In this document: positions 6,742-15,222 of the stretch, piece after piece | Layout of the letters: every line of letters starts with the position of its first letter | Position numbering within the stretch: the first letter of the stretch is position 1 | Program-made: the position numbers and the translations under genes | Notes under the pieces: model-generated | What the model was told of the DNA's origin: nothing | What the model saw: the letters and a program-made list of their open reading frames with translations, nothing else | Database searches by the model: none | NCBI GenBank assembly: GCA_902800435.1 | Contig: CADCEQ010000016.1 | Coordinates: 1-43,654 of the forward strand | From: an uncultured Prevotellaceae bacterium | GTDB taxonomy: Bacteria; Bacteroidota; Bacteroidia; Bacteroidales; Bacteroidaceae | Direction of reading: 5' to 3' | Length of the DNA: 43,654 nt

Positions 6742-9700
6742 TTAGTTGAAAATGTACTTGATACCCACAGAAGCATACCAGCACTGGCCGATGGCGTGGT
6801 TGAGCACCCACGTATCGGTGTTGCGGCTGACAGCCTTCGGCGTAGAGAATACAGGATAGCCCTGTGCGTCGGTGCGCTCATACTTCAGGATGCGGCCCTC
6901 GTTGAGGTCAGGGTTCATATACTTGCTGACGCCCCAGGCCGAGTTGAACAGGTTGAGCACGTTCTTGATGTCGGCGCTGAGCTGCAGGGTGTGCTTCGTC
7001 TTGCCGAAGTTCACCTTGAAGTCGTGCTTGTAGGCGATGTCCACACGGTGTACCCACGGCGAGTAGACGCTGTAGCCCTCGGCATATTCGCCCTGATGGT
7101 TGCTCAGGTAGTCGTCGTTGTGGACATAGTCCATGAAGCGCTGCTTGTCGTCGTCAGAAGCAAAGCGTATCTGGTTGGCAGCCACCTCGCCGTCGGTGGG
7201 AATGTAGAGAGCGTCGTACGAGTAGCCGTCGCCGTTCATGTCGTTCGACAGCATATAGGAGTACTTATAGCCGCCGCGCCAGGTCTCGTAGATCAGCGAG
7301 TAGTGGTTGCCGCTCTTGTCGTTCAGCGTGGCGCTGGCCACGAAGCGGTCGGGCGTCAGGTTGGTGGCGTTGTGCAGCATGATGTTGTTCGGACCCTGAT
7401 AAGTGGGGATGTAGGTGAAGGCCGACTCGGCAGCCGATCCGGGCAGCGACGTCACCTCCTTGGCGGCGCTGTGGGTGTAGGCGGCCATCAGGCTCATCCA
7501 CTCAAACGGCTGGGCGTTCAGCTGGAGGCTGGCCTGCCAGTTGTAGCCGCGGCTGGTGTTCTCGAGGATGAAGGCCTTGGTGCCCTGACGGAAGGTCGTG
7601 GGGTAGATGGGGCGGTTGTCGGCACCGTTCCAGCGTGCGAAGCCCTCGGCGGGCATCATGCTCCAGTCGGAGATGCAGACGTCGTTGACCATCTTGTTGA
7701 AGATACCCTCAAGCGTGACGGTGAAGGGGAACGAGACGGGAATCTGGTAGTCGACGGCGATTGACGACTTCCACACCTGCGGCAGCTTGAAGTCGGGGTC
7801 GACGGCCGAGATGCTGGAGGGCACGGTGCCGTCCTCAGGCGTCACCGTCGTCGGGAAAATCTGCTTGCCCTCGGCATTGGTCATCGAGGTCAGTTTGTTG
7901 TAGAGGGCTGCGATGGTGGCCTTGCCATTCTCGTCGGTCACGAGACCGCCCTTGAAGGTGTCCATCGAGTAGCCCAGCTTCTCGCCGTTCTTGGCGTTGA
8001 GCTGTGCCTGATACTGCACCATACCCGAGTTGGTGGGCATATTGGTGAAGAACACGAGGGGCAGACGGCCCATAAACAGGCCCGTACCGCCGCGCACCTT
8101 CAGCGACTTGTCGCCGAAGACGTCCCAGGTGAAGCCCACGCGGGGCGACACCATCACGTTGTTCGAAGGCCAGGTGCCGGTGTCGATGTGGCGGCCGTTA
8201 TAGTCGATGTCGTAGATGGCCTTGTTGGTCATCAGGTCGTTGTTGTTGAAGAGCAGAGCGTCGAGGCGCAGTCCGTAGCTCACTTTGAGGTTGTCGAGCA
8301 CGTTCCAGTCGTCCTGCAGGTAGAAGCCCAGCTTGTTGTACTGCACGCGGGCGGCAGGCTTCGACTCGCCGTCGTAGCCGTAGGTCAGACAGACCACCTC
8401 GGGCGTGGCACCCTTGAGGAAGTCGTCGAGCGAGAGGTAGCGGTAGTAGCCCGTACCGTTGCGCATATACTGGTTGTCGGCCATCTGGTGCTCATAGCTC
8501 AGACCGCCCATGATCTTGTGCTTACCCAAATAATAGGTGACGTCGTCCTTGACGTTCCAGACGGTGTTGTGGACGGCGTTGTTCCAGGTGAACAGCTCGT
8601 AGCCGAGTGCCATGTAGTTGGCTGTGTTGCCCGTACCGTCGAGGATGTCGATGAAGGGGAACTCCGAGGAGTCGGTGCCGCGCACGTCGTCCTTTTTAGA
8701 ATAGGTGGCCAGGAACTGGTTTGAGAGATTCTCGGTCAGGCGGCTGTTCAGGTCGACGGAGAACGAATGCACGATGTTCTCCATCGAGTACATCGAGTTG
8801 GCAAAGGCCATCGAGTACTGCGACAGGCGGTTGAAGGCTGAGCGCGTGCCACCGTCCATCGACGAGCCGTTGGTGTTGTTCCAGATGTTGTTCTTCGTGT
8901 AGTTATAGCGCAGGGCCAGGTGGTGCTTGTCGGTGATGTTCCAGTCGACGCGGGCCAGCAGCTTGTAGTTGTCCTCGTCGGCGGGGAAGTCCGTCCACGA
9001 GCCGGTGTCGTAGCCGTACTTGTCCATGACGTGTTTCGAGACGGCGGCCATGTCTGACAGCTTCGTGCGCGACAGGAAGTCGTTAGCATTGTAAGTGCCA
9101 TCCTCACTCGCGCGCCAGCGGTTGACGATGGTGGGCGTCTTCACCATTTCGCCGTTGACGAAGAAGAAGAGTTTGTCCTTCAGAATCGGACCGCCGAGGG
9201 TGAAGCCGTAGGTGGTCTTCGAGTCCTTGGCACGCGCACCGCTGATGGTCTCGCGGTCGACGGCATCGCCGCGCAGGTTCTCGTTCTGATGGTAGATGTA
9301 GGCGCTGCCCTTATAGGTGTTCGTACCCGACTTGGTGATGGCGTTCACACCACCGCCGATGAAGTCGGTCTGGCGCACGTCGAAGGGCGAGATGACCACC
9401 TGCACCTCCTCGATAGCTTCGAGCGAGATGGGGTTGCCGCCACCGGGGAGCTTGTCGGACAGACCGAAGTCGTTGTTGAAGTTGGCACCGTCGACGGTGA
9501 AGTTTGCCGTACGTCCGTCGCGTCCGCCGAAGGTCATGCCGTTGCCGCCATAGGGCGAGAGGCGCGTCACGTCGGTGATGGCGCGACTCACCGTGGGCAG
9601 ACTGGTAATCTGAGCCGCCGTGATGTTGGTCGAGGCGCCGGTTTTCTCAGCCGTGAACTTCGAGGCCTTGCCGCTGATGACGATTTCGCCAAGCTCGTTG

Positions 9701-10041
9701 GCATTCTCCGAAAGCCAGATGTTCAGGTTGTAGGTCTCACCAAGCTGGAGCACTACGCCCTTGATGGTCTTGGGCTGGTAGCCAACGTAGGTTGTTGTGA
9801 CCTCATACGGACCGCCGGTGCGCATACCCTGAATGGAGAAACGACCAGTAGTGTTGGTCACTGCTGTGTAGCGCGTACCCGAGGGGGTATGCACGGCCAC
9901 GACGGTGGCACCGATAATCTCTTCGCCGTTTTGTTCGTCGAAGGTCACCTTACCTGCCATACTTGATGTCGTGATTTGTGCCGTTGCCGTCAACGCGAGC
10001 GTCAGCAGCAATGACACCAGAAAGAGCAATCTTTTCTGCAT
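6742..10041 (-). CDS. Oar-like TonB-dependent outer-membrane receptor
   Basis: A 1,099-residue protein. Signal peptide MQKRLLFLVSLLLTLALTA, then a carboxypeptidase-regulatory-like beta-sandwich (about 25-115; ATVVAVHTPSGTRY, GPYEVTTTYVGYQPK). Next comes a plug domain (about 120-235) with ITSLPTVSRAITDVTRLSPY and GRDGRTANFTVDGANFNNDFG, which are Oar hallmarks, then a long beta-barrel ending in YASVGIKYIFN. Such receptors use TonB energy or act as large outer-membrane channels; some are linked to surface protein export or peptide uptake. I chose the ATG at 10041 because it opens the signal peptide; the longer frame would overlap obg. Same direction as obg (34-base gap) and as the downstream lipoprotein gene (18-base gap). 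Substrate unknown. Confidence 0.88.
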   Translation of the reverse strand: MQKRLLFLVSLLLTLALTATAQITTSSMAGKVTFDEQNGEEIIGATVVAVHTPSGTRYTAVTNTTGRFSIQGMRTGGPYEVTTTYVGYQPKTIKGVVLQLGETYNLNIWLSENANELGEIVISGKASKFTAEKTGASTNITAAQITSLPTVSRAITDVTRLSPYGGNGMTFGGRDGRTANFTVDGANFNNDFGLSDKLPGGGNPISLEAIEEVQVVISPFDVRQTDFIGGGVNAITKSGTNTYKGSAYIYHQNENLRGDAVDRETISGARAKDSKTTYGFTLGGPILKDKLFFFVNGEMVKTPTIVNRWRASEDGTYNANDFLSRTKLSDMAAVSKHVMDKYGYDTGSWTDFPADEDNYKLLARVDWNITDKHHLALRYNYTKNNIWNNTNGSSMDGGTRSAFNRLSQYSMAFANSMYSMENIVHSFSVDLNSRLTENLSNQFLATYSKKDDVRGTDSSEFPFIDILDGTGNTANYMALGYELFTWNNAVHNTVWNVKDDVTYYLGKHKIMGGLSYEHQMADNQYMRNGTGYYRYLSLDDFLKGATPEVVCLTYGYDGESKPAARVQYNKLGFYLQDDWNVLDNLKVSYGLRLDALLFNNNDLMTNKAIYDIDYNGRHIDTGTWPSNNVMVSPRVGFTWDVFGDKSLKVRGGTGLFMGRLPLVFFTNMPTNSGMVQYQAQLNAKNGEKLGYSMDTFKGGLVTDENGKATIAALYNKLTSMTNAEGKQIFPTTVTPEDGTVPSSISAVDPDFKLPQVWKSSIAVDYQIPVSFPFTVTLEGIFNKMVNDVCISDWSMMPAEGFARWNGADNRPIYPTTFRQGTKAFILENTSRGYNWQASLQLNAQPFEWMSLMAAYTHSAAKEVTSLPGSAAESAFTYIPTYQGPNNIMLHNATNLTPDRFVASATLNDKSGNHYSLIYETWRGGYKYSYMLSNDMNGDGYSYDALYIPTDGEVAANQIRFASDDDKQRFMDYVHNDDYLSNHQGEYAEGYSVYSPWVHRVDIAYKHDFKVNFGKTKHTLQLSADIKNVLNLFNSAWGVSKYMNPDLNEGRILKYERTDAQGYPVFSTPKAVSRNTDTWVLNHAIGQCWYASVGIKYIFN

Positions 10042-10075
10042 AAGTTTTTTAATTGTTTTGTTAATGATATAGTAA

Positions 10076-11239
10076 TTAGTCACTTTCTTCCTCGTACTCG
10101 AAGTCTTCAAGGTCATCGATGTCGTCAGCATCGACAAACTCGATGTCGTCGTCCTCGCCCTCGTCGGCCATCTCGGCCTGGAAGCGGGTCATGTCCTTGT
10201 CGCGGTGGGCTATCGACTCGGTGGTGGTGATAGCCGCCAGCTTGTTGCTCTCGGCGTTCATCTCAGCCCAGAGCACATCCTTCAGCTCGTCGAGGCCAAA
10301 GCCGGTGACGGCAGAGATGAAGACCACGGGCAGGTCGGCGGGCAGCGTCTCGCGCAACATCTCAATCAGCTCGTCGTCCAAGAGGTCGCACTTCGTCACG
10401 GCCAGCACGCGGTGCTTGTCGCAGAGCTCGGGGTTGAACTTCCGCAGCTCATTGAGCAGCACCTCGTATTCACGCTTGATGTCATCGGTATCGCCGGGCA
10501 CCATGAAGAGCAGCAGCGAGTTGCGCTCGATGTGGCGCAGAAAGCGCAGCCCGAGGCCCTTGCCCTCGGCAGCGCCCTCGATGATGCCGGGAATGTCGGC
10601 CATCACGAACGACTTCTGGTCGCGATAGCCCACAATGCCGAGCGAAGGCTCCATCGTGGTAAAGGGGTAGTTGGCAATCTTGGGCTTTGCATTGCTGAGG
10701 GCCGACACCAGTGTCGACTTGCCGGCATTGGGGAATCCCACCAGTCCGACGTCGGCCAGCAGCTTCAGCTCCAGAATGACCGTCATCTCCTGCATCGGCT
10801 CGCCCGGTTGGGCATAGCGCGGCGCCTGGTTCGTGGCCGAGCGGAACTGGAAGTTGCCCAGTCCGCCGCGTCCGCCCTTCAGCAGCAGCACCTCCTGCCC
10901 GTCGTAGGTGACGTCGCAGACGTACTTGCCCGTCTCAGCATTGTAGCAGACCGTACCGCAGGGCACGTCGATGTAGATGTCCTTGCCGTCTGTGCCGTGA
11001 CACTTGTCCTTGCCGCCGTTGCCGCCGTGCTCGGCAAAGATGTGGCGCTCATACTTCAGGTGCAGCAGCGTCCAGTAGTTATGGTTGCCGCGCAGGTAGA
11101 TGTCGCCGCCTCTGCCGCCGTCGCCCCCATCGGGGCCGCCGTTGGGGTTGTACTTCACGTGGCGCAGGTGCATCGACCCTCTGCCACCCTTGCCCGAGCG
11201 GCAGAGAATCTTGACGTAGTCTACGAAGTTACTCTCCAT
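10076..11239 (-). CDS. obg: Obg-family GTPase ObgE/CgtA
   Basis: A 387-residue ribosome-associated GTPase for 50S assembly and growth control. The Gly-rich Obg fold is at the N-terminus ([33 protein letters not shown]). The G domain follows with G1 GFPNAGKST at about 167-175, switch [13 protein letters not shown]3 DIPGIIEGA and G4 TKCD. The C-terminal tail is strongly acidic ([20 protein letters not shown]), as common in Bacteroidetes Obg. It follows the hpt-adk gene by 33 bases and is probably co-transcribed with it and with the receptor gene downstream. Confidence 0.96.
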   Translation of the reverse strand: MESNFVDYVKILCRSGKGGRGSMHLRHVKYNPNGGPDGGDGGRGGDIYLRGNHNYWTLLHLKYERHIFAEHGGNGGKDKCHGTDGKDIYIDVPCGTVCYNAETGKYVCDVTYDGQEVLLLKGGRGGLGNFQFRSATNQAPRYAQPGEPMQEMTVILELKLLADVGLVGFPNAGKSTLVSALSNAKPKIANYPFTTMEPSLGIVGYRDQKSFVMADIPGIIEGAAEGKGLGLRFLRHIERNSLLLFMVPGDTDDIKREYEVLLNELRKFNPELCDKHRVLAVTKCDLLDDELIEMLRETLPADLPVVFISAVTGFGLDELKDVLWAEMNAESNKLAAITTTESIAHRDKDMTRFQAEMADEGEDDDIEFVDADDIDDLEDFEYEEESD

Positions 11240-11244
11240 AAAAC

Positions 11245-11276
11245 ACTAGTATTACTAGTTCAACTAGTCAAACTAG
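11245..11276. repeat. 9-bp tandem repeat of ACTAGT in the adk-obg spacer
   Basis: ACTAGT at 11245, 11254 and 11263 and ACTAG at 11272, each nine bases apart. The last unit contains the adk stop codon. ACTAGT is itself a palindrome. The spacer between two genes is thus almost entirely a tandem word. Confidence 0.8.
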
Positions 11277-12382
11277 ATGTTATCAACCACAGCACAGATA
11301 TCACCAAAGATGCGGTCGAGATCGCCCAGCCCGTCGATGTGGTGGTGAATGCCTTCCTGCTTGTACCACTCGATGAGCGGCTGCGTCTGCGAGTGGTAGA
11401 CGACAAGGCGCTTCTTGATGGTCTCCTCGTTGTCGTCGGCACGCCCGCTCTGCTGACCGCGCAGCAGCAGGCGCTTCATCAACTCATCCTCGGGCACTTC
11501 GAGCTCAAGCATGGCAGCCACCTCGTGACCGCGCTCGGCAAGCATCGCCTTCAGAGCCTCGGCCTGCGGAATGGTGCGGGGGAAACCGTCGAAGATGACG
11601 CCGGCATGCTCCTTGCCGAAGCTGTCATAAACGGAGGCGAGAATCGAGACCATCAGGTCGTCGGGTATCAGCTGTCCGTTGTCAATAAACTGCTGGGCGG
11701 TCTTGCCCAGTTCCGAACCCTTCTTGATTTCAGCGCGCAGCACGTCGCCGGTCGAGATGTGGTTCAGTCCGTACTTCTCAATGAGCTTGTCGCTCTGGGT
11801 GCCCTTGCCGGAGCCGGGAGCACCGAAAATCACGATATTACGCATATTCTTTACTAAAGTGTATAAGTCTTTCAGTCCGCGTCCCTGCTGGTCGTAGTCC
11901 AAACCGTAGCCAAGGATGAAGTCGTTGGGTATCTCAAACGCCACATAGTCGAGCTTCAGGTCCTCCGTCAGCCGTTCAGGCTTGAAGAACAGTGTACAAA
12001 CCTGCACCGAGGCGGGATGGCGCGTGCCAATCTGCTCCATCATGCGGCGGATGGTCAGGCCGCTCTCCACGATGTCCTCAACGATGACGACCGTGCGCCC
12101 CGTCAGGTCCTCGTTGATGCCTATCACCTCGTGGATGGTTCCCGTCGACGTGGTACCCTGATAGGAGGCCAACTTCACAAACGAGATTTCACAGGGGATG
12201 GTCATCTCCCTCATCAGGTCGGCAGCAAAGATGAACGCACCGTTCAAAACGGCAAGAAACAGCGGATTCTTACCCTCCAGTTCACGGCTCATCTGTTGGG
12301 CCAACTCCCTGACCCTCTGCTTGATTTCGGCCTCGGTCATCGACACCCTGAATGTCTTGTCCTTGATTGTAATTCTGTCCAT
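11273..12382 (-). CDS. hpt-adk: Bifunctional hypoxanthine phosphoribosyltransferase / adenylate kinase fusion
   Basis: One uninterrupted 369-residue frame. Residues 1-179 are a purine phosphoribosyltransferase: LAVLNGAFIFAADLMR, the PRPP-binding loop VVIVEDIVESGLT at 98-110, and FILGYGLDYDQQGRGLKDLY near the end. From Met180 it is adenylate kinase: Walker A FGAPGSGKGTQ, NMP-binding HISTGDVLR, DGFPRT, and a short lid without zinc Cys, ending CAVVDNI. HPRT salvages hypoxanthine/guanine with PRPP; Adk balances AMP, ADP and ATP. No stop codon separates the two (codons read LVKNMRN). I chose the ATG at 12382, 20-25 bases after the promoter; the upstream extension crosses the promoter box. Met180 (codon 11845-11843) may be the old adk start and could still initiate separately. 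Confidence 0.9.
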   Translation of the reverse strand: MDRITIKDKTFRVSMTEAEIKQRVRELAQQMSRELEGKNPLFLAVLNGAFIFAADLMREMTIPCEISFVKLASYQGTTSTGTIHEVIGINEDLTGRTVVIVEDIVESGLTIRRMMEQIGTRHPASVQVCTLFFKPERLTEDLKLDYVAFEIPNDFILGYGLDYDQQGRGLKDLYTLVKNMRNIVIFGAPGSGKGTQSDKLIEKYGLNHISTGDVLRAEIKKGSELGKTAQQFIDNGQLIPDDLMVSILASVYDSFGKEHAGVIFDGFPRTIPQAEALKAMLAERGHEVAAMLELEVPEDELMKRLLLRGQQSGRADDNEETIKKRLVVYHSQTQPLIEWYKQEGIHHHIDGLGDLDRIFGDICAVVDNI

Positions 12383-12408
12383 AGTATTACTGTCTTCTCT
12401 TTTCGAGT

Positions 12409-12440
12409 GCAAAGATACGAAAAAAAGAATGAAATGCAAA
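12409..12440 (-). promoter_or_regulatory. hpt-adk promoter
   Basis: On the minus strand a TTTG (12440-12437), 19 bases, then TATCTTTGC (12417-12409): a full match to the Bacteroidetes -33/-7 pattern. The leader would be about 20-25 nt. Confidence 0.8.
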
Positions 12441-12486
12441 GGGAATGATAAACTTTATTTTCTTAGGCAGAAAAAAGTAAAAAAGT

Positions 12487-12518
12487 TTTGTTGTCTGACG
12501 AAATTGCCGTATCTTTGC
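12487..12518 (+). promoter_or_regulatory. nnr promoter, apparently giving a leaderless mRNA
   Basis: TTTG at 12487-12490, 19 bases, TATCTTTGC at 12510-12518. Only seven bases separate the -7 box from the nnr ATG at 12526, so transcription should begin within a few bases of the start codon. Confidence 0.8.
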
Positions 12519-12525
12519 AGGCAGA

Positions 12526-14046
12526 ATGAAGATCTTCACAAGCGCTCAGATACACGAGCTGGATAATTACACGATAGAGCACGAGCCAATCAAGTCGATT
12601 GACTTGATGGAACGGGCGGCAAAGGCATTGATGCATGCCATCACCGGACGGTGGATGCCGACGGTGCCGGTTGTCGTATTTGCCGGACCAGGCAATAACG
12701 GCGGCGACGCCCTGGCCGTGGCCCGCCTGCTGACAGAGCAGGGTTTTCAAGTAAAGACATATTTGTTTAATATCAATGGACGCCTGTCTGCCGACTGTGC
12801 CGAGAACAAGCGGCGGCTGCTCGAAACGAAGAAGGCCAAGGGCCTGTTCACTGAGGTGACACAGGAGTTTGACCCGCCACAGCTGGAACACGGCATGCTG
12901 GTGGTCGACGGACTGTTCGGCTCAGGACTGAACAAGCCACTGAACGGGGGCTTCGCCTCGTTGGTGAAATACATCAACTCGTCGAAGGCCGAGGTGGTGA
13001 GCATTGACATGCCGTCGGGACTGATGACCGAGGACAATACCTACAACGTGCGCCAGAACATTATCCGTGCCACGCTGACGCTGACGCTCGGGCAGAAGAA
13101 ACTCTCGATGCTCTTTGCCGAGAATCAGCCGTTCATCGGTGAACTGCAGGTGCTCGACATCGGATTGAGCCGCGAGGGCATCGAGAAGACCGACTCACAG
13201 TATACGATGCTGACGCGCGACGACGTGAAGCCGCTGCTGCTGAAGCGCGACCCCTTCGCCCACAAGGGCACGATGGGCAACGCCCTGATTATTGCCGGCA
13301 GCTACGGCATGGCAGGCGCCGCCATCCTGGCCACTGAGGCCTGCCTGCGCTCGGGCGCCGGCAAGGTGACAGCCTACTCACCCCGTAAGAATGTGCCTAT
13401 CTTGCAGACGGCAGTGCCCGAGGCGGTGCTGCACATCGGCAACGAGGAGACCGCCTTCGTCGAGGGCATCGACACCGAGGACTTCCAGGCCGTGGGCATA
13501 GGTCCGGGACTGGGCACCAGCGAGCAGACGGCCATTGCCATCATCGCCCAGCTGCGGCGCACGCAGTGCCCGCTGGTCTGCGATGCCGATGCCATCAACA
13601 TCCTGTCGAGCCACCGTGCCTGGCTGCAGCAGCTGCCCAAGGAAATCATCATGACTCCACACCCCAAGGAGTTCGACCGTCTGGAGGGACACTCGGCCGA
13701 CAGCTTCGAACGACTGTCGAAGGCCCGCGACCTGGCCCAGCGCCTCAGCGCCTACGTCATACTGAAAGGTCACCGCACGGCCCTATGCTGCCCCGACGGG
13801 CACATCGTGTTCAACACGACGGGCAACGCGGGCATGGCTACCGGCGGTAGCGGCGACGTTCTGACGGGTATCCTGACCGGCCTCCTGGCGCGTGGCTATA
13901 GCCGCAAGAGTGCCTGCGTTGTGGGCATGTACCTGCACGGTCTGGCCGGCGACATTGCCGCTGCAGAGATGGGTGAAGAGAGCCTCATCGCCCGCGACAT
14001 CATCCGCTGTTTGCCGAAGGCGTTTGGCATGCTTAACGCTAAATAA
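12526..14046 (+). CDS. nnr: Bifunctional NAD(P)H-hydrate epimerase / ADP-dependent dehydratase
   Basis: Repairs hydrated NADH and NADPH: the N-terminal YjeF_N domain epimerises R- to S-NAD(P)HX and the C-terminal ribokinase-like domain dehydrates it using ADP. In the 506 residues I see MKIFTSAQIHELDNYTIEHE and LMERAAKAL at the start, the epimerase loop FAGPGNNGGDALAVARLL and VDGLFGSGLNKPL. The C-terminal half has HKGTMGNALIIAGSYGMAGA, GIGPGLGTSEQ, VCDADAINIL, TPHPKEFDRL and the nucleotide-binding NTTGNAGMATGGSGDVLTG. The start is supported by the conserved N-terminus even though it leaves almost no leader. Divergent from hpt-adk; a DUF4831 gene follows after 31 bases. Confidence 0.95.
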   Translation: MKIFTSAQIHELDNYTIEHEPIKSIDLMERAAKALMHAITGRWMPTVPVVVFAGPGNNGGDALAVARLLTEQGFQVKTYLFNINGRLSADCAENKRRLLETKKAKGLFTEVTQEFDPPQLEHGMLVVDGLFGSGLNKPLNGGFASLVKYINSSKAEVVSIDMPSGLMTEDNTYNVRQNIIRATLTLTLGQKKLSMLFAENQPFIGELQVLDIGLSREGIEKTDSQYTMLTRDDVKPLLLKRDPFAHKGTMGNALIIAGSYGMAGAAILATEACLRSGAGKVTAYSPRKNVPILQTAVPEAVLHIGNEETAFVEGIDTEDFQAVGIGPGLGTSEQTAIAIIAQLRRTQCPLVCDADAINILSSHRAWLQQLPKEIIMTPHPKEFDRLEGHSADSFERLSKARDLAQRLSAYVILKGHRTALCCPDGHIVFNTTGNAGMATGGSGDVLTGILTGLLARGYSRKSACVVGMYLHGLAGDIAAAEMGEESLIARDIIRCLPKAFGMLNAK

Positions 14047-14077
14047 TGAATAGAGAACAATAAACAAAGATATTGCG

Positions 14078-15151
14078 ATGAAACGAACTCTGATTATAGC
14101 CGCTCTGGCACTATTCACTTTCCACTTCTCCATTGCCCAGACACAGATAGAACAGTACCTGCCGGGCATGACAACGGAAGGAGCTATCTATGCCCTGCCC
14201 AAGACGGCAGTGCGCATAGCCGTACAGGTAGAGAAGACAACCTACACACCAGGTGACCTCGCCCCCTATGCCGAACGCTTTCTGAGGCTGACAGGTGTCA
14301 GTCAAGAACCGTCTACAACCTACCGCATCATCTCCATCAGGCAATCGGCCATCGGTGTGAGCGATTCGACGAAGTATTACGCTATCAGGTTCAACAACAA
14401 GACGGCGGCCATCAACGTGGCAAGGGCTGATGACGGGGTGCTGCTGGCACTCAATGCCGAGCCCCGCTACCAGTCGGTACCCGAGGTGTTCAAGCCTTGG
14501 CCGAAGCCGGAAGCCGTCAATCCGCGCCAATATATGAGCGAGGAGATTTTGGCGGCTGGCAGCACGGCGAAAATGGCTCAGCTGACGGCCCAGGAAATCT
14601 ACGACATACGCAGCAGCCGGAGCGAACTGGTGAAAGGCCAAGCCGACTTCATGCCCCAAGACGGTGAGCAGATGAAACTGATGCTCAGTCAGCTGGACCA
14701 GCAGGACCGCGCCCTGACGAGTCTGTTTGCTGGCACCACCGTCAGCGATACCACCGAGACGGTGCTTACCATCATTGCCGACAGTGCGATGCACCGTAAG
14801 CCCCTGTTCCGCTTTTCGAAACACTTCGGACTGGTAGAGGCCGACGACCTGAGTGGTGCACCCTACTATATCAGTATCGAGAACCTGACCAAACTGCCGC
14901 CGGTTGATGAGAAGGGGGCCGCAAAGAAGAAGAAGGCTGCCTACGGCCTGTATTATAACGTGGCAGGAAGGATGCGCTCTACAATCTACGATGCCAATAA
15001 AATAGCCGACGAGGCTGAATTCCCCGCCGGCCAGTTTGGTTATGTGGAATTGCTGAGCGCCGAACTCTTCAACAAGCACTATGGCACCCGCCTGTGGCTA
15101 AACCCCATTTCGGGCGACATCGACAAGTTGGAGGCTGAGCAGCCGAAGTAA
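14078..15151 (+). CDS. DUF4831-type exported protein
   Basis: A 357-residue protein with signal peptide MKRTLIIAALALFTFHFSIA and no lipobox. The body (IEQYLPGMTTEGAIYALPKT, VQVEKTTYTPGDLAPYAERF, YYAIRFNNKTAAINVARADDGVLLALN, YYISIENL, VAGRMRSTIYDANKIADE) resembles the DUF4831 family common in Bacteroides and Prevotella; this is recognition from memory. Function is unknown. It is probably periplasmic and co-transcribed with nnr. A second copy of the GC-rich palindromic repeats follows its stop codon at once. Confidence 0.75.
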   Translation: MKRTLIIAALALFTFHFSIAQTQIEQYLPGMTTEGAIYALPKTAVRIAVQVEKTTYTPGDLAPYAERFLRLTGVSQEPSTTYRIISIRQSAIGVSDSTKYYAIRFNNKTAAINVARADDGVLLALNAEPRYQSVPEVFKPWPKPEAVNPRQYMSEEILAAGSTAKMAQLTAQEIYDIRSSRSELVKGQADFMPQDGEQMKLMLSQLDQQDRALTSLFAGTTVSDTTETVLTIIADSAMHRKPLFRFSKHFGLVEADDLSGAPYYISIENLTKLPPVDEKGAAKKKKAAYGLYYNVAGRMRSTIYDANKIADEAEFPAGQFGYVELLSAELFNKHYGTRLWLNPISGDIDKLEAEQPK

Positions 15152-15222
15152 AGCCCCACCCCTGCCCTCCCCCGTAGGGAGGGAGTAAAGCCTCCCCTAC
15201 GGGGGGAGGTTGGAGGGGGCTC
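15152..15222. repeat. Head-to-head pair of GC-rich palindromic repeats between convergent genes
   Basis: Left copy 15152-15187 (CCCTCCCCCGTAGGGAGGG centre) and right copy about 15191-15222 (CCTCCCCTACGGGGGGAGG centre) fill the whole space between the DUF4831 stop and the TolC stop. The pair can fold as two hairpins or one long one. It may act as a bidirectional terminator, though there is no clear T run. Confidence 0.7.

Noticed and set aside
10205..11857. 550-codon plus-strand open frame opposite obg and adk
   Set aside because: Both minus-strand genes have diagnostic motifs; the opposite frame is low-complexity antisense.
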